DNA of 64,000 nt from Rattus norvegicus (lineage: Eukaryota; Chordata; Mammalia; Rodentia; Muridae), in assembly GCF_036323735.1 (NCBI RefSeq), contig NC_086028.1:38388001-38452000 (forward strand), in the 5' to 3' direction. The notes under the pieces were generated by a model. That model was not told the DNA's origin, did not search any database, and saw nothing but the letters and a program-made list of their open reading frames with translations. Shown piece after piece: positions 40,386-52,070 of the stretch. The translations under genes and the position numbers were made by a program. The first letter of the stretch is position 1. Each line of letters opens with the position of its first letter.

Positions 40386-40437
40386 TATTTTTGGTTGTGA
40401 GCCTAGCCTTTAACGGCTGAGCCATCTCTCCAGCCCC
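40386..40437 (-). mobile_element. Tailless 52-bp insertion resembling the 5' part of 4.5S(I) RNA
   Basis: On the minus strand the insert begins GGGGCTGGAGAGATGGCTCA, continues with CCGTTAAAGGCTAGGCTCAC and ends AACCAAAAATA. As I recall it, the 5' half of rodent 4.5S(I) RNA, a B2-derived pol III RNA, reads the same way. The GGCTAGGCTCAC block sets it apart from ordinary B2. Perfect 15-bp duplications AGATGCTATTTCTTA flank it at 40371-40385 and 40438-40452. There is no A-tail and the 3' half is missing, so it looks like a 3'-truncated tailless retrocopy. Confidence 0.8.
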
Positions 40438-40664
40438 AGATGCTATTTCTTAACTCATATGAATTGGTCAGACCCCTGCCACGCTGTCCAGGAGGCAGGA
40501 GTCCTGGGTAGGAATGAGCTGGCACATACCTTTCCCAAGCGCTCTGTTGAGGGGCTGAATCTGAGGCCTCACGGGTTGGCCTTGTAGTTTCCTTAGCTCC
40601 AAAGAGCTCCCAAGAGACTCATTGCTGGTTTTACTTTATTTTAGGTTTCTCGGGTTTTTGTTTG

Positions 40665-40820
40665 TTTGGTTGGTTTTTTGAGACAGGGTCTCAGTTTTGG
40701 TCTGGCTATCCTAGAACTCACTATGTAGAATAGGCTGACCTCGAATGCACAGAGGTCTCTCTACCTGTCTCTGCCTCTCGAGTACTGGGATTAAAGACTG
40801 GGATTAAACTATGCCCAGCA
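40665..40820 (-). mobile_element. B1 SINE, antisense
   Basis: TTTTTTGAGACAGGGTCTCAG...CTGGCTATCCTAGAACTCACTATGTAGAATAGGCTGACC...GAGTACTGGGATTAAAGACTGGGATTAAA, with a 14-bp tandem duplication at its 5' end. Confidence 0.75.
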
Positions 40821-41615
40821 GCTGCTGTCCATCTTGAGATTTCAGAAGCCCCTACTTCTGGGGGCTAGGCAGTGAGGTCTGTGATGTTGCCTTTCAGTTA
40901 GGGAGATGCTGGAATCATGGGGTAAAATCATGGATACCGAGTGGAAATGACAGAGGCAGACATCCACCTGCCAACCACCTCCCTGGAGAACAGGATCAGC
41001 AGCAAGGACTCAGATGGACTACACCTAGGTGGACATGACAACAGAGGCCAAGCTCCACATACATGGGCACACATGCACATACCTCCTCCCAACACCAACC
41101 TCTTGTTCACAGACCAGAAATCAACGTTCAACAAGGCTAAGTAAGGGGCTTGCCCAAGATGACTCAGCTAATCATTATGGAGGCTGGCTTCTAAGCTACA
41201 TCTGTCCAGGCTCAGAACCCAGGCTGGTTCCACAATATCAAGGTTCCTGCAAGAAGGAAACTGAGAATAGCTGGGCACCCTATGCCAAGAAGGTATTTGG
41301 GACTCTGAGCTGTGCCTGCACCCTCCCGACACCTTGGAGTCTGGGGTCTAGACTGTTGGCTGTGCTTTCCTGGGGCCCCAGTAGGGTGAGCCTTGACCTT
41401 CAAGAGAAGCAATGCTCTACCTGTGCCCGGGAAGCTGCCTGATGTTTCAAGGGTTAGGGCCCCAGGGAGTTGAGACACAGACAAGGCTTGTAACTTGACC
41501 TTAGAGCAGGGAGCAGCTTGGCCATACCCGTTTGCTCCAGAGGACTCTGGCCTGCCAGAGCTTAGCTCCAGGGTTCAAAGAATACTTGTCAGCCATGTTT
41601 CTGTCTGAGCCAGGT
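40821..41615. other. Unique intergenic sequence
   Basis: A CA-rich patch with SINE-like ending lies at about 40930-41130. The ORF at 41029-41442 (+) has no recognisable protein features. Confidence 0.35.
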
Positions 41616-41770
41616 GACCAAATCCACCTGGGAGGCAGAGGCAAGCAGATCTTTCTGAGTTCAAGGCCAGCCTGGTGTACATATTGAGTTCTAGGCCTGC
41701 CAATATGCCAGCCTGCCAGGGCTACAATAGAGAGACCATGTCTCAAAAAAAAAAAATTAAAACAACAACA
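41616..41770 (+). mobile_element. B1 SINE, 5' part missing
   Basis: CACCTGGGAGGCAGAGGCAAGCAGATC...CAAGGCCAGCCTGGTGTACATATTGAGTTC...GACCATGTCTCAAAAAAAAAA. Confidence 0.7.
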
Positions 41771-42595
41771 AAATCTCACCATGAACGAGGCAACAGGTTC
41801 TGGCATGTTGACCGTATCAGACCAGTGTTAGGCTGTGGTTGGGAATGCAGACCCTGCCTGTTGGAGGTGAAAGGTCATTGTCATAGCTGGAGACCCAGGG
41901 TTCCCTTCCAACTGTTTTTACTAGCTTACTGGAATGCAGCGGGGAGCCACATGTTTTCGTGACAGGCAGAGCAAAGACTGGAGCCTGGCAGTTCTTTGCA
42001 GTGTGAGGAGGGCAGGAAGGAAGGCCTGAAGGGGTGGGCCAGTTTTCCATGGTCGTTCATCAGTGCTCTGGTGTTGGAGAGCAGTGAACAGCCGGACACA
42101 GATGCTGAGCCCAGGAGAGCACATGCACCCAGCTTGCAGAGTCAACCTTAGGTCACTTGGGAGGATCCCATTCCCAGTCTCTGCCCATTCTAAGAAGTGT
42201 AGTGTGGGTCCTCATAGACAAAGTGTCACCCTCTAGGTGTTAGCCCTCTCCCGTGTGCCTAGGTGGTTTGTGTATAGCTAAATTCTACTGGATTGGAAGC
42301 TCCCCAGGGGCAAATGTCTCCTCTTTGCATTCTCACAGTGTTTGGTCCCAACCTACACTTGAGTGCCCATGTCCTTGGCATGTGCTCTGCTGAGCTCACC
42401 TGGGCCCTGAGGTTCAAGAGAGCAGGCTTATGGGATCAGGGTACGTGTGAGTGACTAGGCCTGCTTCTGCAGTAGAGTCCTGACCAACCAGCAGTCAAAG
42501 GTTGGGACAAGGGCTACTGTGTGTATGACATGTAGCACAGTCTGTGTAGGACTGAAGTTGGAGAGCTGAGTCATTCATGATGTTTATTCTATTTT
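41771..42595. other. Unique intergenic sequence
   Basis: Nothing recognised. Confidence 0.35.
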
Positions 42596-42599
42596 AAAA

Positions 42600-42790
42600 A
42601 TAATGCAAGAACACCTGGTAGGATAGCCAAGTAGGGAAAGTCCCTTGCTGCCAAACCTGATGACCCAAATCTGATCCCCAGAACTCATGCTGTGGAAAAA
42701 AAAGAGAAGCAACTCCCATAGGTTGTCCCCTGACCTCCACACATGTGCTGTGGCATGTGTACTGAATAAATATGCATTAAAACACACATA
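42600..42790 (+). mobile_element. B4/B2-like SINE
   Basis: GGATAGCCAAGTAGGGAAAGTCCCTTGCTGCCAAACC...GATCCCCAGAACTCATGC...CCCATAGGTTGTCCCCTGACCTCCACACATGTGC...AATAAATATGCATTAAAA. Confidence 0.55.
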
Positions 42791-44125
42791 CTCAAGTGCT
42801 ATCTAATTGCAAAGAAAGGGTGTGGGTGGGTGGGTGGGGAAGTGGTGAGGCTCTGTGAGAAGTTGGGGGAGAGGAAACAGTGAACAGAATATATTGTATG
42901 AAAAGAATCTATTTTCGATACGAAAATAAAAACACGGTTTAGTTGCACGAAGAGGAAGAGGTATGAGGAAATAAAAACATTTATTAAAGGCATCTGCAGA
43001 ACAGCACCCGGAAGTGACCAGGGCGTTACACTTTCAGAAGTTCTGATGCAAGCACATTGTGTCATTCGCTCATGCGTGCAGCCAAGACTGCTGTGCCATT
43101 CAGGCACAGGTGGAAGATACCTCACTCCCAACCTCATCTTTCTAGCATTCTCGGCTCCAAAGGGCTGGTCATACAGGAAGCAGACGTGACTGAAGCAGAC
43201 TTGGGGGTGCAAAAGAGACAGGACACTAAGGGTCTCAGTTTACTCAGAAATGGAGAGCTGGTCCCTGGGATTTGAGATTTCCAGTTCATCAGAGAAGGTC
43301 CTAGGGCCATCTCCTTACCCTCCTTGAGGGTAAGGCCTCATCTAGCCTTTCTTGCCTCTGCTCTCTCCCACTAAGGGGCCAACAGAGGCCTAGCTAGGAT
43401 ATCCAGCTCAGCCTATGACTCAAAGGACAGAAGAGGAAGGAATGAAGGCAAACAGGCTGTCATCCCCTGAGAAAGGGCTCAGGAGATTCTGGTTATCATG
43501 GAAGTCAGGGATATACAATGGAGCCTCTAATATCTTCCTGCTGCTCTATCAGGCCAGAGCTGCCTTCAGATTCTGCAGAACTCGGGCAAGGCACTGGCGG
43601 GCACCTCTGCAAAGTACAGGTATTTGGTAGGAAAGGCCAAGCCCTCTGGGCTCCCACAGCTGGGGTACATCTGACCCTGCCTTCCTCTCCCCAATCTGCA
43701 CACTCCTTTTCCCATTGTCCAGCCCTACACTCTCCCTTCCAAGAACTGGGAACAGGAGGATGGGAGAGGAGCCCAGGACAGGCTGAGCTAAAGGAGGAGG
43801 AAGCAGGGGGGAGGGACTACACAATGACAGGCATATCCCACCTGTGGTCTGGCCTGGTCCACTGTCTGTGCTTGAGATGTTTGGAAAACCTGGAGGAGTG
43901 GCTGAATGTGGTAGGCAGAGTAACAGTCCATGGTGGAGTAAAGATACCCACATTCTAATGCACAGAACCCATGACTTCGCTATGTTCTGTGGCAACAAGG
44001 GATGGGGTTTGCTAATCAGTTTAATTTGAAATAGAGAGGCGTCTAGGTCTGGAAGTATGGGCCTGTAAACTCAATTATTCAAGAGACTAAAGGCTCAAGA
44101 GGATGTTAGAAAAAAACATTTAAAT
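42791..44125. other. Unique intergenic sequence
   Basis: No gene recognised. The 146- and 149-codon ORFs overlapping at 43518-43998 on opposite strands have no recognisable features. Confidence 0.4.
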
Positions 44126-44129
44126 TATT

Positions 44130-44850
44130 TTTGTTGGGGGTGGGGTGGGGAGCTGTGCCACTGCATGTGTGTAGGCATCAAAGGACAACTTTGGTGTTGT
44201 TTCTCACCTCCCACTATGTGGGTCCTGGGGCCTAGAACTCAGGTCATCAGGCTTAAGTGCCTTTACCCATTGAAAGTCTGCATTCACCCTGCTCTGCGGT
44301 ATCTTAAGGTCGAGATCTGCTAGGCTACACGGTGAGTTGAAGGCAGTGTGAGCTGACGTACAGCACCCTATCTCAAAACTTAAAGGTTTGAAGTTCCATT
44401 TATTTGTTTGTTTATCGAGACAGGGTCTCACTAGGTGGCTCTGGATGTCCTAAAACTCACTCTGTAGACAGGGCTGGCCTCGAACTTACAGAAATCCCCC
44501 TGCCTCTGACTCCTGAGTGCTGGGATTAAAGGCATACATCACTATACTCAGCTGCTTACAAGGGTTCTTCTAAGTGGGAAAGAGGAGATAAGAGTGATAG
44601 AATCAGAGACACGACATTAAGTAAAAGGACCATCTGTTGCTGGTTTTGAAGCTAGAAGACGGCACCACGGAACTAAGGAATGGAGGAAGCCTTTTAAAAT
44701 TGGACCATGAAGGGGATTTAAAAAAATTTTTTTTTGAGGCAGGAACTCATTCTTCCATATATAGACCAGCCTGGCCTTCAACCTTAGAAAATCTCGCCTC
44801 AGTCTTTTGAGGGCTGGGATTACAGGTGTGTGTTGCCTTGCCCAGGGGCT
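44130..44850 (-). mobile_element. B3-like and two B1 SINEs, antisense
   Basis: 44130-44290: GGGGAGCTGTGCC...GCATCAAAGGACAACTTTGG...GGGGCCTAGAACTCAGGTCATCAGGC (B3-like). 44405-44555: TATCGAGACAGGGTCTCACTAGGTGGCTCTGGATGTCC...GCTGGGATTAAAGGC (B1). 44725-44850: TTGAGGCAGGAACTC...GGCTGGGATTACAGG (B1). Confidence 0.6.
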
Positions 44851-45364
44851 GCTTCCTAGAGCCCCACGTTTGCTCTACACCCTCAGGATAGCCCTGGGAG
44901 ACCTGTTTTGTACATTGGACCCTCAGAATCATAACTGTGTGCTAATCTAGGCCACGGAGTGCAAGGAGGACATCTCTTACAGTGGTAACAGGAAACTGAC
45001 ACTCAGAAGCTTCTAGAAGGGAGGTTGTGGCTGTACTAGGACCCAGACCTTGGCTGGAGTCAGAATCACAGGACAAACACGTTACCTCTCAAATGAACCC
45101 TGAGATGGCCAGGGAGAAGATCCTGCGTATCTCCGTACTGGGGTCCAGGGTGCTCGGGGATGCAGAGACTTAGTAAAACACCCCATCCCATCTGGGAAAA
45201 TCGAAGCCTGAGATAGGCCAAGAAGGATATCATGAAACAGCACCTCTGAAGGACACGCCTATAGGAAACCACCGTCTCTTGGCCTCCCTGACCAAGCCCT
45301 CAGTGACTGGAAGTCCTGGCTCTTCATTGTCTTTGGGTGAGCACCCGTAAACTGAGGCCCTTAG
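44851..45364. other. Unique intergenic sequence
   Basis: Nothing recognised. Confidence 0.35.
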
Positions 45365-45437
45365 GACAGACAGGCAGGCAGGCAGGCAGGCAGGCAGACA
45401 GACAGACAAACAGACAGACAGATAGACAGACAGACAC
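45365..45437. repeat. (GGCA)n(GACA)n tetranucleotide repeat
   Basis: Seven GGCA units followed by imperfect GACA units. On the opposite strand it reads TGCC/TGTC. Confidence 0.93.
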
Positions 45438-45689
45438 ACCTATAACCTGGCTAAGAACTCCCAGGATACAGCTTGTGGCCACACTTAACTGGTAATAAAT
45501 TGTCTCCAGTGCTTAGCTGTCTTCCCTAGGGGGATCCATTTTGGCTCAAGGAAGGCACATAAAGGAAGTCACCTAGATACCAACCGGATCTGCATGAAGT
45601 CTTCTAACTAGCTGTGCGGCCTCACCCAGCCTACTGGCCCTGCTGGCAGCCTCAGAATCTTCATTCGTGAGGCAGAAGCGATGGTTGAT

Positions 45690-45950
45690 CCTGGCTGTCA
45701 ACCTGACACACCTAGGAAGAGAGAACGCACATTGTGATTAGTGCCATCGTCAGACTGGCCTGGGGTCAGGGCCAACAAGGAGAGCCAGGCTCAGAATGGT
45801 AGCCAATAAGCAGTGTTCCTGCCTCTGCTTCACGTCCTGGTCTGACCTCCCCTGACTGATGGCTGTAACCTGCAAGCCAAAGAGAACCTTTCCTCCCTAG
45901 GTTGTGGTCAGTGTTTTATCACAGCAGAAAGCCAACTGAACTATGTGGAG
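45690..45950 (+). mobile_element. Old rodent interspersed repeat, family not assigned
   Basis: GATCCTGGCTGTCAACCTGACACACC at the start and CAAGCCAAAGAGAACC...TTATCACAGCAGAAAGCC at the end match a layout common in rodent genomes (TGTCAACTTGACACA ... TTATCACAGCA). Family left open. Confidence 0.45.
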
Positions 45951-46259
45951 AACAGTGCCTGTCTCAGAGGCTCACAGAACTTGTGGGGTCTGTGAGAGAA
46001 ACAAGGATCCGGGCAGATCCGACTGCTGATAGTCCACCTGCCTTCTGGTGTGTGTGTGTGTGGGGGGTGATCAGTGCATCCTGAGGGGAAGGAAGGGCAA
46101 GTGCAAAGTCATCGAAAGCTCTTCTTACCCTAGGCAGGAAGCTGTCGCCAGTCCATGAGAGTGGGACCTGGCCGAGGCACCCCACCTCTGCAGCTCACAC
46201 AGGATGCGGATGCGAGAGCCACCCTTGTCCCCACAGGATGTCCTGCTGGCTAGAGCTCT

Positions 46260-46405
46260 GCACTATACTTGTTTATTTACCAACCTCCTAATAGGGTCTC
46301 ACTATATTCCTCAGAACTGACTTTGAATTCACAGTAGTCCTCCTGCCTCCGCCTTCTGAATGATGGGATTGCTAGTGTGTGCTTCTAAGCCTGGTTCTTT
46401 TTTAG
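46260..46405 (-). mobile_element. B1 remnant, antisense
   Basis: TAGGGTCTCACTATATTCCTCAGAACTGACTTTGAATTCACAGTAGTCC...GATGGGATTGCTAGTG. Confidence 0.5.
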
Positions 46406-48120
46406 CCCCTTCCTCCTTTTAAGGAACGTTTTCTGTGCATGCATGAACTCTCCACAACATGGGTGCCTGCACAAGGCCTGCCTGCAAAGGCCACACCAGG
46501 CATCACTCACATACAGTCAGTGGAGGGGAGGGGAGTCTTTAGGAACAAGTGGTCATAAGGGGTCATACATTCACTGTATGTAGCTCGTGTATTCTGGAAG
46601 GGAGAGGGGGCTGCAAAGGAATTGGAGAGAGGCACGGAGGGTTAAAAGGATGAAGGTACAGTCAACTTGCATATAAAATTCTTAAATAAAAAAGAAAATA
46701 CTGTTTTCTAGAGTTCTGCATTAAAATCAACACTTCCTGAGAAAACACATGACATTTCACAGGGTAAAGGAGGGACTTGGAACTGCTCAGTCAGCTGTAG
46801 TCTTAAGGGATACCAGATGGCCCAGGGATGGCATCAGCTATGGAAATGCAGCATGACAGTAGTGGCCATCACATCACCTCTGGGTGACGGGTTCTCTGTA
46901 TTTGTTGGATTAACTTTTTCTGGAGCGATCAAAACAAATGCCTATTGACCCTGTTCCCAACATGGGGTCACAGTCAGGGCAGGAATTTCCTTCTGGGAGG
47001 TCCTAACTGGACTTGAGTTCTGTGAACTGGGTTCTGCCCTGGTATGGGCCCTAGCTCTGGCCTTGGCTTTGGTCCAGGCCTCGATAAGACGTTGGATCCT
47101 TCGAAGCTTTTTGCAGCATTTGCTTTGGTCCGTCCCAAGGCGCCCCCAGCTCAGCTTCCACCAGGGACTCATCCGAGACCAGAGAAAAGGGCAAAGCTCC
47201 TCCCTCGGGCCTTGATGCGTTTGATGTTGACGTCTGTTCCTTGGCTTGCATCTCCCAGACACAGTCTGGGAGTCTCTGCCTCTTGGCCTTGGCTTGCACT
47301 GCAGCCTGCCCTGCTCCCAGCCCTACCCTTCCTTGAAGAACAAAGCCTGGCATCGCCAAAGCTGGTGCAGCCTGCTGGCCTGCACTGACCTCTGCTTCCC
47401 CCCAAAATGTGTATAACAATAGCTGTCTCTGACTGTTCGCCTCAGGTCTGTCCACAAAGGTGCCCTCCTCCCAACTCAGTCACCAGACACTTCACAGACA
47501 CAACCGTCAACAGCAGCCTACTCCCTTCAGATTCCTCAGTGAGGTGATTCTGTCCCATTTTCATATGCCTCTGAGGTGTAGACTGTTAACTTGATTTCAC
47601 TGAGAACTGACACTCAGAAGTGTTAAGGAACTCACCCATGGTCACCCAGTGGGTTCGTGGCAGACTCAGGATTCCATCCCTAGAAAGCTGCTTTTATTCT
47701 CCCTCCACGGTTGCATCTAGCACCCCAAGACATGTGGGGTGCATTCAGAGGTGAACCCCCAGAGGGCACCAATGATGTCTGGCAGTTGATGTGTTCACCA
47801 CAGTAGGTAAAATCAGGGATCATGGCGCCGTCGGCCAGTCTGCTTGAAGTGTCTGGGTGCTCTGGCAGGTAGGGACAAGTCTAGACCTTCACAGCTGTTT
47901 TGCGTCTAGCAGTTTTTGGCACACGGTCCATGCTCGCTGAATGGCAAAAGTGACCTATTGAAATAACAAAATACAAACTCATGCTGATGAAACGTATACA
48001 TACCACTAGACAGCTGCCTTGGGGTTCTGGGATCTGTCAGGAAGGTAACCATACGGGGCTGTCCAACAAAACAGGGCCAGAAGATAACGGCCAGAAGAGC
48101 ATTTAAATCACTCTTTAATG
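46406..48120. other. Unique intergenic segment with an open minus-strand patch
   Basis: Contains overlapping minus-strand ORFs of 106 and 134 codons at 46942-47455 with a Lys/Arg/Gln-rich stretch (KCCKKLRRIQRLIEA). No family is recognised; it may be chance or a decayed retrocopy. Confidence 0.35.
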
Positions 48121-48124
48121 TTCT

Positions 48125-48345
48125 TTAATGGGGGCTGGAGAGAGGGCTTAGTTGGTAAAGTGCTTGTATCCCAAGCATGAGGTCCTGAGATTGATCCCTA
48201 CAGTCAACATAAAAAAATTCAGGTGCGCCCTAGTAATCCCAACCCTAAGGCAGAGACAGGCGGATCCCTGGAGTTTGCTGAACAGCCAGCCTAGCCTAAT
48301 TGGTGAGCTCCAGGTTCGGTGAGAGGCTGTCTCAAAAAACAAGGC
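48125..48345 (+). mobile_element. B4/ID_B1-type SINE
   Basis: GGGGGCTGGAGAGAGGGCTTAGTTGGTAAAGTGCTTG...GAGATTGATCCCTACAG..., then a B1-like part ending GAGAGGCTGTCTCAAAAAAC. Confidence 0.65.
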
Positions 48346-49315
48346 AGATGATGCCTAATGAATAACACTCAAGAAAGAAAATGGGGTGGGGGCCAACTTT
48401 GAACCTTTCTGCAGGGCTGGAGGCCATGCCAGTAGCAGCACCATGACGATCCAAATAATCACCAAATATACCAGCAGGATTGAGAGTCAAGATTTCCCCA
48501 CCCACGCCTCTGAGTCCGTACATTCAGAATCTATCTGGACACTCCTGTTGCCTCTTCAGACTGGATAACCAGTGTGCTGTGGGCCAGAGTGTAAGGAACT
48601 GTGCTCCCTGTGCTTGGGGAAGCTAACGGAACATGGGCTTCATTAACACTTGCCAGAATATCTGTGTAACGTGGGCCCTGGGGGAAAGCCCTGGGTATCA
48701 CTGAGGAAGCTGGCTCCAATGGGTAGGGATATCTTACCATGGACAAGGCCTTCCGAGAGGCAGGGGCCCATTGAGTGGCCTGTGAGGCAGGGCTCTAAGG
48801 CCTCTGTGCTCTGCAGCGTATGCTACCTATGCATTCACTCGACTGAGTTAAGTGTGACACCGCGAGACTAATGCTAGCAAGTAAGGAAATGAATGAGGAT
48901 GCAACCAACCAAGTCTGTGTCTTAGGCAGTATCAGGCCACTGACCGACTTAGGAAGGCCTCGGGTCCCTCCCTCAGCATCCCTTAAGCTCCGCCATCCGT
49001 CACTGCTAATGCCTGTTCCTTAATTTCTTGAGCTCAAGTGTCTGTCTGATAGAGTTAAGGAGGCATCTGTGAGGGGAGACTCCTTAGGGATTCTTGGCTG
49101 AGATGGCTCTGGGTGGGGAGCATGCAGGGCTACAATCTTGGTTGGGGTATTTGCATGAGTTCCTCTGTGTCTTCAAGGCCCCTTGAAGTCCAGATAGGCC
49201 TTGGTCTGGAAGACAGTGTTTCCCAGTTGGTGGAACTGGTGGTCGGGATGAGGGGTGGAGTCTAAATGGGAGCAGGCTTTTGAAGGTTACAGGCCAGACC
49301 CTAGTTCTGACCATT
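48346..49315. other. Unique intergenic sequence
   Basis: Nothing recognised. Confidence 0.35.
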
Positions 49316-49319
49316 CTTT

Positions 49320-50060
49320 GCTTCCTGCTCTGCCCCAACCACACACTCCTGTTAACAACTGTACCTTCCCTACCAAGATGGACCCGAATCCCTTGAAACA
49401 GTGAGCCGAAATGAGTCTTTCTGCCTTAAGCTGTTTTCTTCAGCTATTTTGGTCACAGCATGGCAGAAGTAACTCACAGTTTATGTCGTTATTCTGGGGG
49501 TCTGCTACACCCCCTTGTTGCCTTTGATATCTATTAGGGGTTTCTACCCCCACTTCAGACCATTTTGTTCCCAAGTAAAAGACACAGAGACCTTTAGGTT
49601 ATGAAAAGCTTTAAAATACTATAGCTGGGCAGATATGGACTCATCAGCTTCCCCTGTCCCTGTCAAAATCCCCATAAATACTTGCATCCGCCCCATTTGC
49701 ACTGTTTCTGCTTCATCAGGTCAACCTTGGTCATGTGCTCACTATCCATCTACCATCTACCCCATGGCAGCTTCCTTCTCCCTAGATCTTTTTTGTGTTC
49801 CCTACCTAAGACCCAAGCCCAGGATCTGAAGCTCTGCCTACTTCTCTTCTGCCCAGCGGTTGAGCCTTTTATTGACCAATCAGAGATTATAGAGGAGCAA
49901 GCTTTATACAACATCATTTGGTGTACATGAGAATGTGCTTGTGTCAAGGGGATGGGGTGGGGTGGCAACCAGATTTGAATATGTAGCATCACCTGACCAA
50001 ACCCCAACATAGAACTATGGCTTCTTCCGGCCCCCATTCTCACACCACCGATGACGTAAG
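49320..50060 (-). mobile_element. Diverged rodent repeats, the second LTR-like
   Basis: 49320-49485 has the motif order GTGAGCCGAAATGAGTCTTTCTGCC...TTTTGGTCACAGCATGGCAGAAGTAACTCAC of a common rodent repeat. 49540-50060 (GTTCCCAAGTAAAAGACACAGAGACC...TATTGACCAATCAGAGATTATAG) resembles an old LTR. Both calls and the strand are by general likeness only. Confidence 0.3.
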
Positions 50061-50274
50061 TTGTCACAGATTGTCCTTCCTCACTTTCTGTAGTTGTCTC
50101 TGTCTCTTATTGTTGGTCACAGCTGTGGCAGAACAAGGAGTGTGGCACTGATGGTGTCTCCACAGAGGTGCATTGTGGGGTGAGCTTGAGGTGCTGTCCA
50201 CCATTGCACTGTTGAGGGCAACATGAGATTCATAAACAACCACCCCTTCCATGCACCCCCTTCCTTCCTCACCT

Positions 50275-50690
50275 CCTTCTGCAGGGTCTTATGTAGGCTG
50301 GCTTCCAATTTACTGTGTAGCCAAGAATGCCCTTGAACTACTGATCTTCCTGCCGCTGTGCCCCAAGAGCTGGGATTACAGGCATGGGCCATCGTGCCTG
50401 GCTTCTGTGGTGCCAGAGTTTGGACCCAGGACTTTATGCACGATAGTCAAGCACTCTATAAACTGAGCTACACCCTCAGCTAATGTGCTATTAATCTATC
50501 TGTCTATCTGCCTACCTCTTGTGTACAGGCATGGAAGAGGTCACACTTCTGCCATGGAGTACACGTGGAAGTCAGAGGACAATTGTGGGAGTTGGCTGTC
50601 TCTGTCTTCGGCATGGGTTACTGGGAACTGAACTTAGGTCATCAGGCACGGTGGCAAGCGCCATTACTTGCTAAGCCCTATTATTAGCCT
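50275..50690 (-). mobile_element. ID_B1-type and B3-like SINE remnants, antisense
   Basis: 50275-50480: GCAGGGTCTTATGTAGGCTGG...GGGATTACAGGCATGGGCC...CAAGCACTCTATAAACTGAGCTACACCC. 50500-50690: GGAAGTCAGAGGACAATTGTGGGAG...GGGAACTGAACTTAGGTCATCAGGC. Confidence 0.5.
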
Positions 50691-50984
50691 TGCTTTTCGT
50701 TCCCTATGGTGAAAAGATATATACATAACAACTTACAAAACGTGAGTTCTGTTTAACAGATAGCCAGAAGGCAAATCTCTTCATAACCATCACCAAGAGT
50801 AAGAGATAGTAACCCCATGGCCAAAGTCCTCCATGTGCTCCCTGTGCAAAGTCCTCCATGTGCTCCCCGTATGACACCATGATCATATGCATCCTTTGTT
50901 TGCCTTCTGCAGCTCAGTGTTGCCAGGAACGAACTTTTTGAGAAAAACATATTTGAGTTCTTTTTTTAAATAGGTGAGATATTT

Positions 50985-51180
50985 TTTAAAAAAGATGTAT
51001 TTATTTTTATACTTACTTTATATGAGTACACTATCGCTGTCTTCAGACACACTAGAAGGGGACATTGGATCTCATTACTGATGGCTGTGAGCCACCATGC
51101 GGTTGCTGGGAATTGAACTCAGGTCCTCTGGAAGAGCAGTCAGTGCTCTTAACCGCTGAGCCATCTCTCCAGTCCCCAAC
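50985..51180 (-). mobile_element. B2 SINE, antisense
   Basis: AAAAAAGATGTATTTATTTTTATAC...CGCTGTCTTCAGACACACTAG...GTTGCTGGGAATTGAACTCAGGTCCTCTGGAAGAGCAGTCAGTGCTCTTAACC. Full length. Confidence 0.87.
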
Positions 51181-51354
51181 AAAAATATATTTGTATATAT
51201 TTTTCCAATCATACCCTCAATAAGAGTCACTGGTCATTCCAGTATTACCAGATGGTATGGCTACTGCATATTTCTGTGGCTCCTGTCGTCACTACAAGAA
51301 AGTCTCGTGGTTTATCTGGGCTCTTTTTCTGTCCACAGATGTTTGGATTGTTTG

Positions 51355-51485
51355 TTGTTTGGCTGTCTTTTGAGACAGGGTCTCATGTAACCTAAAATGA
51401 CCTCAAACTCACCATGTAGTCCAGTCTGACCTTTAACTCTTAATCTCCCTTGCCTCTATGAGATTACAGGTGTATGTGTCACTCT
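51355..51485 (-). mobile_element. B1 remnant, antisense
   Basis: TCTTTTGAGACAGGGTCTCATGTAACC...TGACCTCAAACTCACC...GAGATTACAGGTG. Confidence 0.55.
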
Positions 51486-51539
51486 GTGAAATTCGAGATT
51501 CTTTCTCCGCTGTGTGAATGTTGGGTAACAGTGAGATTG

Positions 51540-52070
51540 AAACATTCCATCCTGGAGGCAGGGAAACTCCTTGAACAGGAAGGTAAACAACTTAAAATAG
51601 CTTTAGGAAGTCCCTGAAACTGACCAGATTCACTAGGCCCCCTCCCCACCAGAGTAACACTGAGAGGCTCTCTTCAGAGGAAGAAAAGCTGAGGGGCTGG
51701 GGATTTAGCTCAGTGGTAGAGCGCTTACCTAGGAAGCGCAAGGCCCTGGGTTCGGTCCCCAGCTCCGAAAAAAAGAACCAAAAAAAAAAAAAAAAAAAAA
51801 AGAAAAGCTGAGATACAAAGACAACTCTCAGGGGAGAAAAACTATGCCAGCCACCCCACAGCCCAACTGCCTGGAAGAGGTTTAGACCAACTGAGCCATC
51901 TGGAAGTTCTCCAACCTATTGAGCTGCCTGATGGCTGTGTAGTACACTCCAGGTTCCCAGATTTGTATGCTCTCACCCATGCTGGAGTGGGCCTTGGTGA
52001 TGCAGCTGTCTTTGACTCATTCCTGCTCCTGTAAATAACCCCTCACTCATACTCCTGTAAGGAACCCCAA
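51540..52070 (+). mobile_element. LTR-like rodent repeat split by an ID element
   Basis: CTGAAACTGACCAGATTCACTAGGCCCCCTCCCC...GTTCCCAGATTTGTATGCTCTCACCC...CCTGTAAATAACCCCTCACTC...GGAACCCCAAAACA resembles an old rodent LTR. Ends and family are not fixed. It is interrupted at 51694-51799. Confidence 0.35.
51694..51799 (+). mobile_element. ID SINE with target-site duplication, nested
   Basis: GGGCTGGGGATTTAGCTCAGTGGTAGAGC...GGTTCGGTCCCCAGC, tail A7-GAACC-A20 or more. Perfect 13-bp duplications AAGAAAAGCTGAG at 51681-51693 and 51800-51812. Confidence 0.93.

Noticed and set aside
43518..43998. 146- and 149-codon ORFs on opposite strands
   Set aside because: Mutually overlapping, no family likeness, no splice context; chance is sufficient.
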